This document shows positions 1 through 6,217 of a DNA stretch of 6,217 nt, piece by piece. The stretch lies in assembly GCA_031267855.1 (NCBI GenBank), contig JAIRYH010000064.1:1-6217 (forward strand), read 5' to 3'. Source of the DNA: Prevotellaceae bacterium. Lineage in GTDB: Bacteria; Bacteroidota; Bacteroidia; Bacteroidales; UBA932. The position numbers were made by a program, and so were the translations under genes. Position 1 is the stretch's first letter; every line of letters begins with the position of its first letter. A model generated the notes under the pieces. That model was not told the origin of the DNA, ran no database searches, and worked only from the letters and a program-made list of their open reading frames with translations.

Positions 1-345
1 ATGAAAAGCGATAAATTCCCCGGCGACATTTACCCCAAACTGAACGTGCTGATCCGCGACGTCGGTTCGCTGATAAACCACACCGACTTCAGTTTTGAGC
101 GTCTGGAATATTTGCAGAACACGGTACTCGGGCTGGTCAATATCGAACAGAATAAAATTATTAAAGTATTTACCGTGGTCACATTATTTTTCATGCCGCC
201 CACGTTGATTGCAAGCATTTACGGCATGAACATCCGGTTGCCGTTTGCCGAAATGGGCTCGTTGAGTTTTCCGGCTACGGTGGCCATGATGGTGGCATCG
301 TTCCTGTTCACGCTATTATATTTCAAACGCAGAAAAATTTTATAA
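1..345 (+). CDS. corA: CorA-family Mg2+/Co2+ transporter, C-terminal part
   Basis: This is the C-terminal end (114 visible residues) of a CorA magnesium/cobalt channel, an inner-membrane homopentamer that takes up divalent cations. The stretch NIEQNKIIKVFTVVTLFFMP (residues 47-66) leads from the long cytoplasmic stalk helix into the first membrane helix (about 55-74). That helix ends in the family signature YGMN (74-77), which forms the selectivity filter. A short periplasmic loop and a second membrane helix (about 88-107) follow, then a positively charged tail, YFKRRK. The pattern resembles the E. coli/Salmonella type (NIEQNRIIK, PPTL, YGMN, YFKRK). Whole CorA proteins have roughly 310-350 residues, so the cytoplasmic domain is missing. 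The ATG at base 1 is probably an internal Met at the window edge. The loop after GMN reads IRLPFAEMG in place of the enterobacterial MPEL. The stop lies 3 bases before the next gene. Confidence 0.88.
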   Translation: MKSDKFPGDIYPKLNVLIRDVGSLINHTDFSFERLEYLQNTVLGLVNIEQNKIIKVFTVVTLFFMPPTLIASIYGMNIRLPFAEMGSLSFPATVAMMVASFLFTLLYFKRRKIL

Positions 346-348
346 ATT

Positions 349-1335
349 ATGAAGTTCCGTTATTTACTTGTCGCCCTGCTCGCCTTTGGATTTATACTGT
401 TTGCCGCGCTGTCGCTGGTATTGGAAGTGTCGGACATAATAGAACGCCATGCGCCTGCCTCAACCGCCGGCACCGTTTCCGAAAATCAACCGGTCGCCGA
501 ACCTGAAAATGAAGCCGCGCCTCCGGCCGCACAAACCGTGCCGGCGGCTCAAACGCATGCCACGCCTGCGGTTCCGGAGGCAAAACCATCGGCAGACAAT
601 TTATATGATACCCAAAATTTACAGGAAATCCTCAGGGAATATGCAGCCGAAAAGCCAAAAGAATGGAGTGAACAGGTGAACGGCATGGTACAGAAAGTGA
701 ATGTGCCGCATGCAAACGAACGGATTCTGTTCTTAACATTCAACGTCTACACAAAAAATCATCCGGAATTATTTAACTTTCTCCGACAACATGCGGTGAA
801 AGCAACGTTCTTCCTCTCCGGCATGTGGGTACGCCGGCATGCCGGGCAGGCAAAAGAAATAGGCGCATTACCCGCGCTGTTTGAAATAGAAAATCACGGC
901 AACCGGAATATCCCATTATCGGCGAGCGGCGCCGACGCTTACGGACGCAAAGGAACCGGAAATCTTGCAGCAGCGCTTGACGAAATAACGGCGGGCGCCG
1001 AAGCCATCAAAAACGCTACCGGACAAACACCCCGCTACATACGGTCATTCCTCAACTACACCGACAACGTAGTGGTGGACGCCTTGAGCGAAGCGGGAAT
1101 CAAGACCATTGGCATCAGCGTCTTTGCCGATGGCGGCGGACTGTTCGGCACGGAAAAAATAAAGAACCAGATACTGAATGCACCCAACGGCTCAATAATC
1201 CTGCTAAGCATCAATCCCGACTATCCCACCATCTTCAACGGTTTGAAAGCAGCTATCGAAGAAATCGAACTGCTTAAAAGTCCTGTTCGATTCGAGAAAC
1301 TGGCAGATTATGAACAATACTTTATATATATCTAA
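349..1335 (+). CDS. Membrane-anchored NodB-fold (polysaccharide deacetylase-like) protein, probably catalytically inactive
   Basis: A 328-residue protein with an N-terminal hydrophobic segment (about 4-27; uncleaved anchor or signal peptide), an Ala/Pro/Glu-rich linker (about 35-82) and a C-terminal NodB-type domain (about 124-310), expected in the periplasm. The fold is recognisable from ILFLTFNVYT (126-135), VKATFFLSGMWV (150-161), FEIENHGNRN (178-187), PRYIRS (228-233), IKTIGISVF (251-259) and GSIILLS (281-287). Active family members bind a metal with Asp-His-His and remove acetyl groups from peptidoglycan, chitin or other polysaccharides. Here TFDD is TFNV (130-133), HxxxH keeps only H183 because the second position is N187, RxPY is RSFL (232-235), and the His of the terminal LxH motif is S287. 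I infer a binding or structural role, or a changed chemistry. The ATG is the natural start, 3 bases after the corA stop. No Shine-Dalgarno sequence is visible. The substrate is unknown. Confidence 0.75.
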   Translation: MKFRYLLVALLAFGFILFAALSLVLEVSDIIERHAPASTAGTVSENQPVAEPENEAAPPAAQTVPAAQTHATPAVPEAKPSADNLYDTQNLQEILREYAAEKPKEWSEQVNGMVQKVNVPHANERILFLTFNVYTKNHPELFNFLRQHAVKATFFLSGMWVRRHAGQAKEIGALPALFEIENHGNRNIPLSASGADAYGRKGTGNLAAALDEITAGAEAIKNATGQTPRYIRSFLNYTDNVVVDALSEAGIKTIGISVFADGGGLFGTEKIKNQILNAPNGSIILLSINPDYPTIFNGLKAAIEEIELLKSPVRFEKLADYEQYFIYI

Positions 1336-1374
1336 CGGTTGCACCGGCACGCCGCGACCGGTTACCGGACGAGC

Positions 1375-2778
1375 ATGAAACGAAAACCGCTTCCCATCCT
1401 GGACAATATCCTCATCACAGGGCTTGCCGCCGAAGGCAAGTCTCTGGCGCACGTAGACGGCAAGGCGCTTTTCGTGCCGCATGCCGTGCCCGGCGATGTG
1501 GTAAACGTGCAACTCATCAAAAAGCGCAAAGGCTTTTTGGAAGGACGCATCACGCAAATTGTCGCCCCCTCGGACGACCGCGTCGCGGCTTTTTGCCCGC
1601 ACTACGAAACCTGTGGCGGCTGCAGCCGGCAAACGCTCCCTTATCCGATGCAGCTGCAATATAAGCAGCAACAGGTTTTCGACCAGCTGACACGCATCGG
1701 CAAGCTGGAACTGCCGCCGCTACAGCCGGTCATCGGCGCGGAACAAACGCTGCATTACCGCAATAAACTGGAATTTACATTTTCCAGCAACCGCTGGCTC
1801 ACCGCGGCCGAAGCCGCCGGAGGAGAACCGGTCAACGAACGGCGCGCCCTCGGCTTCCATATTCCCGGACGGTTTGACAAAGTGCTCGATATTGACCGGT
1901 GCTGCCTGCAGCCCGAACCGTCGAACGCCATCCGCTCCGAAATCAAAGCGCATGCCATCAAAAACAACCTGCCTTTCTTTGACCTGCGCATCCAACAGGG
2001 CTTCCTGCGCAACCTGATTATCCGCAACACCACGACGGGCGAATGGATGGTTATCGTAGTCTTTGCCTGCGACGACCCGCCGGCGCGCGAAGCCCTGCTT
2101 ACCCGCCTCCGGCAATGCTTTCCGCAGATCACTTCATTACTGTACGTCATCAACGGAAAGCGCAACGACACGATTACCGACCTGCCGGTACATACCTTTG
2201 CCGGACGCGATTACATCGAAGAACAGATGGAAGGCCTCCATTTTAAAATCAGTCCGAAATCGTTCTGCCAGACCAATCCGCAGCAGGCCTGTCGCCTGTA
2301 TGGTGTCGTACGCGACATGGCACAGCTCTCCGGCCGCCAGAACGTATACGACCTTTATACCGGCACCGGCACCATTGCGCTCTTCGTGGCGCGGCAGGCG
2401 CGGCAGGTAACCGGCGTGGAATATGTTCCCGAAGCGGTGGAAGACGCCCGGCAAAACGCCCTGCGCAACAACATCCGCAACGCCTCGTTTCATGCGGGCG
2501 ACATGAAAGACATCCTTTCTGCGGAATTTATACGGACGCACGGTGTGCCCGACGTGGTGATCCTCGACCCGCCGCGTGCCGGCATCCACCCCGGCGTGGC
2601 GGAAACCCTGCGGCAGATGGCGTCCCCACGCCTGATCTATGTCAGCTGCAACCCCGCCACACAGGCGCGCGACCTGGCGCTGCTTGCCGGACGCTATGCA
2701 GTGGAATGCGTCCAGCCGGTAGACATGTTCCCGCATACCCATCATATAGAAAACGTAGTAAAGTTAGTTTTGCATTAG
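1375..2778 (+). CDS. rlmD: 23S rRNA (uracil-5-)-methyltransferase, RlmD/RumA family
   Basis: SAM-dependent enzyme that forms 5-methyluridine in 23S rRNA (U1939 in E. coli for RlmD); cytoplasmic. From this start it has 467 residues: an N-terminal TRAM-type RNA-binding domain (about 5-62); the iron-sulfur cluster cysteines C74, C80 and C83 (CPHYETCGGC) with the fourth at C176 or C177; a central RNA-binding part; and a Rossmann methyltransferase domain. Visible motifs are the SAM loop VYDLYTGTGT (324-333), DPPRAG (398-403), the nucleophile C425 in YVSCNPAT, and the proposed base E459 in HTHHIEN. All catalytic positions are intact. The ATG at 1375 is preferred to an in-frame TTG at 1339, because the extra 12 residues (MHRHAATGYRTS) do not look like the family and MKRKPLPILDN does. 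It lies 39 bases after the NodB gene and probably shares its transcript. Paralogues (RlmC, RlmCD, TrmA) are related, so the exact uridine is inferred. Confidence 0.93.
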   Translation: MKRKPLPILDNILITGLAAEGKSLAHVDGKALFVPHAVPGDVVNVQLIKKRKGFLEGRITQIVAPSDDRVAAFCPHYETCGGCSRQTLPYPMQLQYKQQQVFDQLTRIGKLELPPLQPVIGAEQTLHYRNKLEFTFSSNRWLTAAEAAGGEPVNERRALGFHIPGRFDKVLDIDRCCLQPEPSNAIRSEIKAHAIKNNLPFFDLRIQQGFLRNLIIRNTTTGEWMVIVVFACDDPPAREALLTRLRQCFPQITSLLYVINGKRNDTITDLPVHTFAGRDYIEEQMEGLHFKISPKSFCQTNPQQACRLYGVVRDMAQLSGRQNVYDLYTGTGTIALFVARQARQVTGVEYVPEAVEDARQNALRNNIRNASFHAGDMKDILSAEFIRTHGVPDVVILDPPRAGIHPGVAETLRQMASPRLIYVSCNPATQARDLALLAGRYAVECVQPVDMFPHTHHIENVVKLVLH

Positions 2779-2781
2779 GGT

Positions 2782-3122
2782 GTCCCCAACCGGGAAAACG
2801 GCCAAAACATTTTGCGGGACACTTGCCACGACGTGGCAACCCCCAAAACAGTCCGCGGGACGTTTACCACGACGTGGCAACGGCCAAAACAGTCCGCGGG
2901 ACGTTTGCCACGACGTGGCAACCCCTAAAACAGTCTGCGGGACATTTGCCACAACGTGGCAACGGCCAAAACAGTTCGCGGGACGCTTGCCACAACGTGG
3001 CAACGGACAAAACAATCCGCGGGACGTTTGCCACAACGTGGCAACGGACAAAACAGTCTGCGGGAAATTTGCCACGACGTGGCAACCCCCAAAACAGTCT
3101 GCGGGACGCTTGCCACAACGTG
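2782..3122. repeat. 41-base tandem repeat array with an inverted repeat in each unit
   Basis: The motif ACGTG recurs at 2831, 2872, 2913, 2954, 2995, 3036, 3077 and 3118, an exact 41-base period without insertions or deletions. Each unit has a 17-base inverted repeat, TTGCCAC-NAC-GTGGCAA, and a 24-base linker. The inverted repeats lie at 2823-2839, 2864-2880, 2905-2921, 2946-2962, 2987-3003, 3028-3044, 3069-3085 and a cut copy at 3110-3122. The centre is GAC in copies 1, 2, 3 and 7 and AAC in 4, 5, 6 and 8. Arms are perfect apart from one G-to-A change at 2866 and the missing last four bases of copy 8. The linkers start with CCCCC, CCCCT, CGGCC or CGGAC, then contain invariant AAAAC and GCGGGA blocks. 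The region 2799-2822 is a diverged linker (CGGCC, AAAAC and GCGGGA recognisable), and 2782-2798 is at best a decayed palindrome. The function is unknown: it could be a protein-binding array, a hairpin-rich 3' UTR or a neutral minisatellite. Confidence 0.93.
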
Positions 3123-3143
3123 ATTAGGAATTAGGAATTAGGA
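3123..3143. repeat. Heptamer tandem repeat, 3 copies of ATTAGGA
   Basis: Three perfect copies of ATTAGGA stand directly after the truncated last palindrome of the 41-base array, with AATGG following. Each copy carries a TAG on the plus strand (3125, 3132, 3139). Because 7 is not a multiple of 3, the three TAGs fall in the three different frames, so any plus-strand translation running through the stop-poor array ends here. Confidence 0.9.
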
Positions 3144-3144
3144 A

Positions 3145-3169
3145 TGGCGGCAAGCGCATGCCGGCGCCA
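3145..3169. other. Imperfect GC-rich hairpin between two heptamer arrays
   Basis: Arms TGGC (3145-3148) and GGCA (3149-3152) can pair with GCCA (3166-3169) and TGCC (3159-3162). This leaves a 6-base loop (3153-3158) and a 3-base bulge (GGC, 3163-3165). It sits midway between convergent stop codons and could act as a weak bidirectional terminator or mRNA 3' end. It lacks an adjacent T run on either strand, so a terminator call is only tentative. Confidence 0.35.
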
Positions 3170-3171
3170 GC

Positions 3172-3206
3172 CAACTTTCAACTTTCAACTCTCAACTTTC
3201 AACTCT
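3172..3206. repeat. Heptamer tandem repeat, 5 copies of CAACTYT, overlapping a gene end
   Basis: Five consecutive heptamers: CAACTTT, CAACTTT, CAACTCT, CAACTTT, CAACTCT. Read on the minus strand this is a run of AGTTGAR-like units, with TGA triplets at 3180-3178, 3187-3185, 3194-3192 and 3201-3199 that cover all three frames. The one at 3187-3185 is the actual stop codon of the RND gene, so the last residues of that protein are written in repeat sequence. Confidence 0.9.
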
Positions 3207-6200
3207 GAGGAGAGGTAGGTGTAGATGGCGGGAATGATGTACAGCGAGAAGAATGTGGCGCAAATCATGCCGCCGACTACGGCGATGCCCATGGCTACGC
3301 GGCTTTCGGCGCCGGCGCCGGTAGCCGTTGCCAGCGGCAGGATGCCGAGGATGGTGCACAGGCTGGTCATCAGGATGGGACGGAAGCGCGATACCGACGC
3401 TTCGCGGATTGCTTCGCCCGTCGACAGCCCCGCCGCCTTGCGCTGGTTGGCAAACTCGACGATCAGGATGCCGTTTTTCGTAACCAGGCCGATGAGCATG
3501 ATGATGCCGATCTGGCTGAAGATATTCATCGTCTGTCCAAACAGGTACATGCTGAGCAGTGCGCCGATCAATGCCAGCGGCACGGTGAACATGATGATCA
3601 GCGGGTCGCGGAAGCTTTCAAACTGCGCCGCCAGCACCAGATAAATCAGCAGCAGCGCCAGGATGAAGGCGAACATCAGGCTGGAAGTGCTTTCGACAAA
3701 GTCTTTGGAGTCGCCCGAAAGCGTGGTGTTGAAATCGGTGTCGAGCACTTCGCCGGCAATGCGGTCCATTTCTTCGATGCCCTGTCCCAGCGTGTAGCCC
3801 CCGGCAAGGCTCGCCGACACGGTGGCCGCTACAAACCGGTTGTAGCGGTACAGTTGCGGCGGCATGCTGCTTTCGCGGATCGTTACCAGGTTGTCCAGCT
3901 GTATCAGTTCGCCGTTGTCGTTCCGCACGTAGATGTTGACCAGGTCCGACGGGCGGCTGCGGTGGCGGCGGTCAAATTCACTCAGGATCTGGTATTGTTT
4001 CCCGTCGAGGATATAATATCCGATGCGCTGCTCGCTCATGGTGAGCTGCAGCGTCTGGGCAATATTCTGCACGTTCAGCCCGAGCAGCGCCACTTTTTCG
4101 CGGTTGATGCTGACGGTTACTTCGGGTTTTGTGAATTTCAGGTTCACGTCGCTTGCCGAAAATGTCTTGCTGTCGCTCACTACCGACATAAAGCGCGGCA
4201 ATATCCGTTTCAGGTCGTCCAGGTTCTTTGCCTGTATCACATACTGCACCGGCATGCCGCCCCGCCGGCCGCCGAACGACTGCTGCTGCTGCACAAACGA
4301 CCGCGCGCCCGACAGCTGCCGTACCCTGGGCGTCAGCTCGCCGGCAAATTCCTGCTGCGTGCGGCTGCGGAGGTCGGCGTCCACCAGTTTTATGCGCGCC
4401 CACGAGGAATTGACGGAGCCCATGCCCACGCCCGACATGATATTGTCGCGTTCCTGTCCGGGAATATCTTTTTCGATCATCGACACCATTTCGTCGGCAT
4501 AACGTTCCATGTAATTAAACGTGGCGCCTTCCTGGGCGGTGGAGTTGACGGTAATGTAGGAGCGGTCTTCCAGCGGCGCCATTTCCGACGGCAGCTGTCC
4601 CCACAGCCATACAATCGCCACGCCCGTTGCGAGGATGGCAATGACGCCGATGTAGCGGTGGCGCAGGAAACCGTTCAGCGATCGGCGGTATACGTTATTC
4701 AGCCCGCGGAAGAACGGGTCGGTAACCCGGTACAGCCAGCCGCCGCCTTTTTGGTGGCGTTTCAGCAGTTTGGTCGAAAGCATCGGCGTAAACGTCAGGG
4801 CAACGAATGCCGAGATGCACACCGACCCGGCAATCACCAGGCAGAAGTCCCGGAACAGCCGCCCCGTACCGCCCTGCAGGAATCCGATGGGGAAAAATAC
4901 GGCGACCAGCGAGATGGTTGTGGCAATCACCGCAAAGAAAATTTCTTTGGATCCGGCAAGTCCTGCGGCAAGCGGCGACATGCCCGCTTCGATTTTCGTG
5001 TAAATGTTTTCCATTACCACAATCGCATCGTCCACCACCAGCCCGATGGAAAGCACCACGGCAAACAGCGTAAGGATATTTATCGAAAAACCGGCAAGGT
5101 ACATTACAAAGAATACGCCCACCAGCGAGATGGGAATGGCCAGCGCTGGGATGAGCGTCGTGCGCCAGCTGCGGAGGAACAGGAAGATGATGAATACGAC
5201 CAGCGCAAAAGCTTCGTAAATGGTGTGCTGCACTTCGCTCAGCGATTGCCGGATGAAAGTGGTGTTGTCGAATACAGTGTCGATTTTAATGTCTTCGGGC
5301 AAATCTTTTTGCAATTCGTCCAGCACTTCCTGTGCATGGTTCACGATGTCGATATAGTTTGCGCCAGGCTGCGGCACCAGCACACAGTTGACCGACGGCA
5401 CGTTGTTTACCTTCACGATTGACCGTATGTTTTCCGCTTCTATTTCGGCTTTCCCGATGTCGCTGAAACGAACCACGCGCTCGCCGTCTTCGTATACAAT
5501 AAGGTTGTTGAACTCGTCGATATTGCGCAGCCGTCCCAGCGTGCGCACCGTAAGTTCCATATTGTTGCCTTCGATGCGCCCCGACGGCAGTTCGATGTTG
5601 GCGCGCGTAACGGCGTCGCGCACGTCGAGCGGCGTCAGCCCGTAGGCCGCCAGCCGCTGCGGATCCATGCGCATGCGAATTGCCAGCTTCCGCGACCCCC
5701 ACACATTGACGCTGCTTACGCCCGGAACGGTTTGCAGGCGTTCCTTGAACGTATTCTCGGCATACATGCTCAGGTCAATCAGCGAACGCCGCTCGCTGCT
5801 GAGCGAGATACCGAAAATCGGCTGCGAATCGGCGTCGGCTTTTTCCACTACCGGCGGGTCAACGTCCTGCGGAAGGCGGCGCATGGCGCCCGATACCTTG
5901 TCGCGTACGTCGTTGGCGGCGGTTTCCATATCCACTTCCAGTTTAAATTCGACGGTGATGCGGCTTTGCCCGTCGCGGCTGACGCTCGAAATGGAACGGA
6001 TGCCGGGGATGCCGTTAATCGCCGATTCCAGCACTTCGGTTATCTGCGTCTCGATCACGTCGGAATTGGCGCCCGGAAAGCTCGTTGTAACCGTTACGAT
6101 GGGTTGATCCACATTCGGGTAATCGCGGATGCCAAGGTACGAAAAGCCGATGGCGCCCAGCAGCACAACAACAATGTTCAATACGGTGGACAGCACCGGA

Positions 6201-6217
6201 CGGTGGATGGTAGAGGA
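3185..6217 (-). CDS. RND-family multidrug efflux pump, inner-membrane permease subunit (5' end cut by window)
   Basis: An AcrB-like proton-driven pump subunit: a trimeric inner-membrane protein that passes drugs or other amphiphiles to a periplasmic adaptor and an outer-membrane channel. 1010 residues are visible. The frame stays open to the window edge and begins SSTIHRPVLSTVLN, so only a few N-terminal residues are missing; a GTG at 6196 is not the real start. Layout (visible numbering): membrane helix 1 (about 11-29), first periplasmic porter region, helices 2-6 (about 333-482), helix 7 (about 520-540), second porter region, helices 8-12 (about 845-1000). Proton-relay residues are present: the Asp pair in GLVVDDAIVVMEN (396-397), the Lys in MLIGLVTKNG (914), and RPILMTS in helix 11. 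AGAESR follows helix 11. I see no frameshift. The adaptor gene is expected upstream, beyond the right edge; no outer-membrane factor gene follows. The substrate cannot be told from sequence. Confidence 0.95.
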   Translation of the reverse strand, partial: SSTIHRPVLSTVLNIVVVLLGAIGFSYLGIRDYPNVDQPIVTVTTSFPGANSDVIETQITEVLESAINGIPGIRSISSVSRDGQSRITVEFKLEVDMETAANDVRDKVSGAMRRLPQDVDPPVVEKADADSQPIFGISLSSERRSLIDLSMYAENTFKERLQTVPGVSSVNVWGSRKLAIRMRMDPQRLAAYGLTPLDVRDAVTRANIELPSGRIEGNNMELTVRTLGRLRNIDEFNNLIVYEDGERVVRFSDIGKAEIEAENIRSIVKVNNVPSVNCVLVPQPGANYIDIVNHAQEVLDELQKDLPEDIKIDTVFDNTTFIRQSLSEVQHTIYEAFALVVFIIFLFLRSWRTTLIPALAIPISLVGVFFVMYLAGFSINILTLFAVVLSIGLVVDDAIVVMENIYTKIEAGMSPLAAGLAGSKEIFFAVIATTISLVAVFFPIGFLQGGTGRLFRDFCLVIAGSVCISAFVALTFTPMLSTKLLKRHQKGGGWLYRVTDPFFRGLNNVYRRSLNGFLRHRYIGVIAILATGVAIVWLWGQLPSEMAPLEDRSYITVNSTAQEGATFNYMERYADEMVSMIEKDIPGQERDNIMSGVGMGSVNSSWARIKLVDADLRSRTQQEFAGELTPRVRQLSGARSFVQQQQSFGGRRGGMPVQYVIQAKNLDDLKRILPRFMSVVSDSKTFSASDVNLKFTKPEVTVSINREKVALLGLNVQNIAQTLQLTMSEQRIGYYILDGKQYQILSEFDRRHRSRPSDLVNIYVRNDNGELIQLDNLVTIRESSMPPQLYRYNRFVAATVSASLAGGYTLGQGIEEMDRIAGEVLDTDFNTTLSGDSKDFVESTSSLMFAFILALLLIYLVLAAQFESFRDPLIIMFTVPLALIGALLSMYLFGQTMNIFSQIGIIMLIGLVTKNGILIVEFANQRKAAGLSTGEAIREASVSRFRPILMTSLCTILGILPLATATGAGAESRVAMGIAVVGGMICATFFSLYIIPAIYTYLSSELKVES

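Larger units (their letters stand above)
2779..3184. other. Repeat-filled gap between convergent genes
   Basis: 406 bases separate the stop of the rRNA methyltransferase gene (plus strand) from the stop of the RND gene (minus strand). The content, left to right, is a degenerate lead-in, the 41-base palindromic tandem array, three ATTAGGA heptamers, an imperfect GC-rich hairpin and a run of CAACTYT heptamers. Several frames stay open across the array on both strands, but I see no credible protein in them. I see no canonical intrinsic terminator (GC stem followed at once by a U run) on either strand. Confidence 0.9.

Noticed and set aside
300..348. Promoter for the NodB-like gene in the AT-rich stretch before it
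   Set aside because: The stretch is mostly corA coding sequence and I do not see a Bacteroidota-type -33/-7 pair (TTTG and TAnnTTTG); the AT richness alone does not support a promoter.
1339..1374. TTG start for the rRNA methyltransferase, adding 12 residues
   Set aside because: The extra residues do not resemble family N-termini, whereas the ATG at 1375 gives a typical start directly before the TRAM-like domain.
1204..1671. Minus-strand open frame across the NodB-like/rlmD junction, and other antisense frames within rlmD
   Set aside because: They lie antisense to genes with clear motifs, and their translations show no recognisable domain.
2799..3122. CRISPR array
   Set aside because: Palindromic repeats with 24-base linkers look superficially similar, but the linkers are near-identical to one another rather than unique spacers, and no cas gene is present.
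2823..3122. Each 17-base inverted repeat as an intrinsic transcription terminator
   Set aside because: The 7-base stem has a moderate GC content and is not followed by a T run on either strand; eight in a row is also not how such terminators occur. A role at the mRNA 3' end is not excluded.
2706..3134. Several overlapping open frames of about 60-140 codons on both strands across the repeat array
   Set aside because: The 41-base unit has no stop codon in nearly any copy on either strand, so frames stay open by composition. The period is not a multiple of 3, so every frame cycles through the same sequence, and the peptides show only the repeat. They overlap the rlmD end or lack any start context.
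3854..5422. Long open frame (about 520 codons) on the plus strand
   Set aside because: It lies fully antisense to the well-supported RND gene, has a His/Arg/Gln-rich composition without a recognisable domain, and arises from the codon bias of the GC-rich opposite strand.
6194..6196. GTG as the RND gene start
   Set aside because: The frame continues to the window edge with STIHRPV, which matches the usual N-terminal region of the family before the first membrane helix; the true start lies outside.

Overview
The window looks like chromosomal DNA from a moderately GC-rich member of the Bacteroidota, most likely Bacteroidales. The main reason is the rRNA uridine methyltransferase, which closely matches in sequence and motif order what I recall of Bacteroides-type RlmD. 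Supporting points are an RND pump of the kind common in that phylum and the absence of Shine-Dalgarno-like sequences before the visible starts. This placement is by eye, not by search.

Left part (1-2778, plus strand): three closely spaced genes read in the same direction. They are the C-terminal end of a CorA-type Mg2+/Co2+ transporter, a membrane-anchored NodB-fold (polysaccharide deacetylase-like) protein whose catalytic motifs are all degraded, and an rlmD-type 23S rRNA (uracil-5-)-methyltransferase. The gaps are 3 and 39 bases, so co-transcription is likely, although the three roles (ion uptake, envelope, rRNA modification) do not form an obvious pathway.

Middle (2779-3184): a 406-base non-coding gap between two convergent genes, almost wholly made of repeats. 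It holds seven full 41-base tandem units plus partial ends. Each unit carries a 17-base inverted repeat, TTGCCAC-NAC-GTGGCAA, and the period is exactly 41 bases without indels. Next come three copies of the heptamer ATTAGGA, a GC-rich imperfect hairpin, and five copies of a CAACTYT heptamer. The last heptamers run into the 3' end of the neighbouring gene. This gap is the most unusual part of the window.

Right part (3185-6217, minus strand): one large gene for the inner-membrane subunit of an RND efflux pump. It is complete at its C-terminus and cut by the window edge a few residues before its N-terminus. Its proton-relay residues are intact. No outer-membrane channel gene follows it inside the window, and its periplasmic adaptor is expected upstream, beyond the right edge.

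I see no RNA gene, CRISPR array, insertion sequence or phage gene. The candidates for something undescribed are the palindromic 41-base array with its flanking heptamers and the catalytically degenerate NodB protein.
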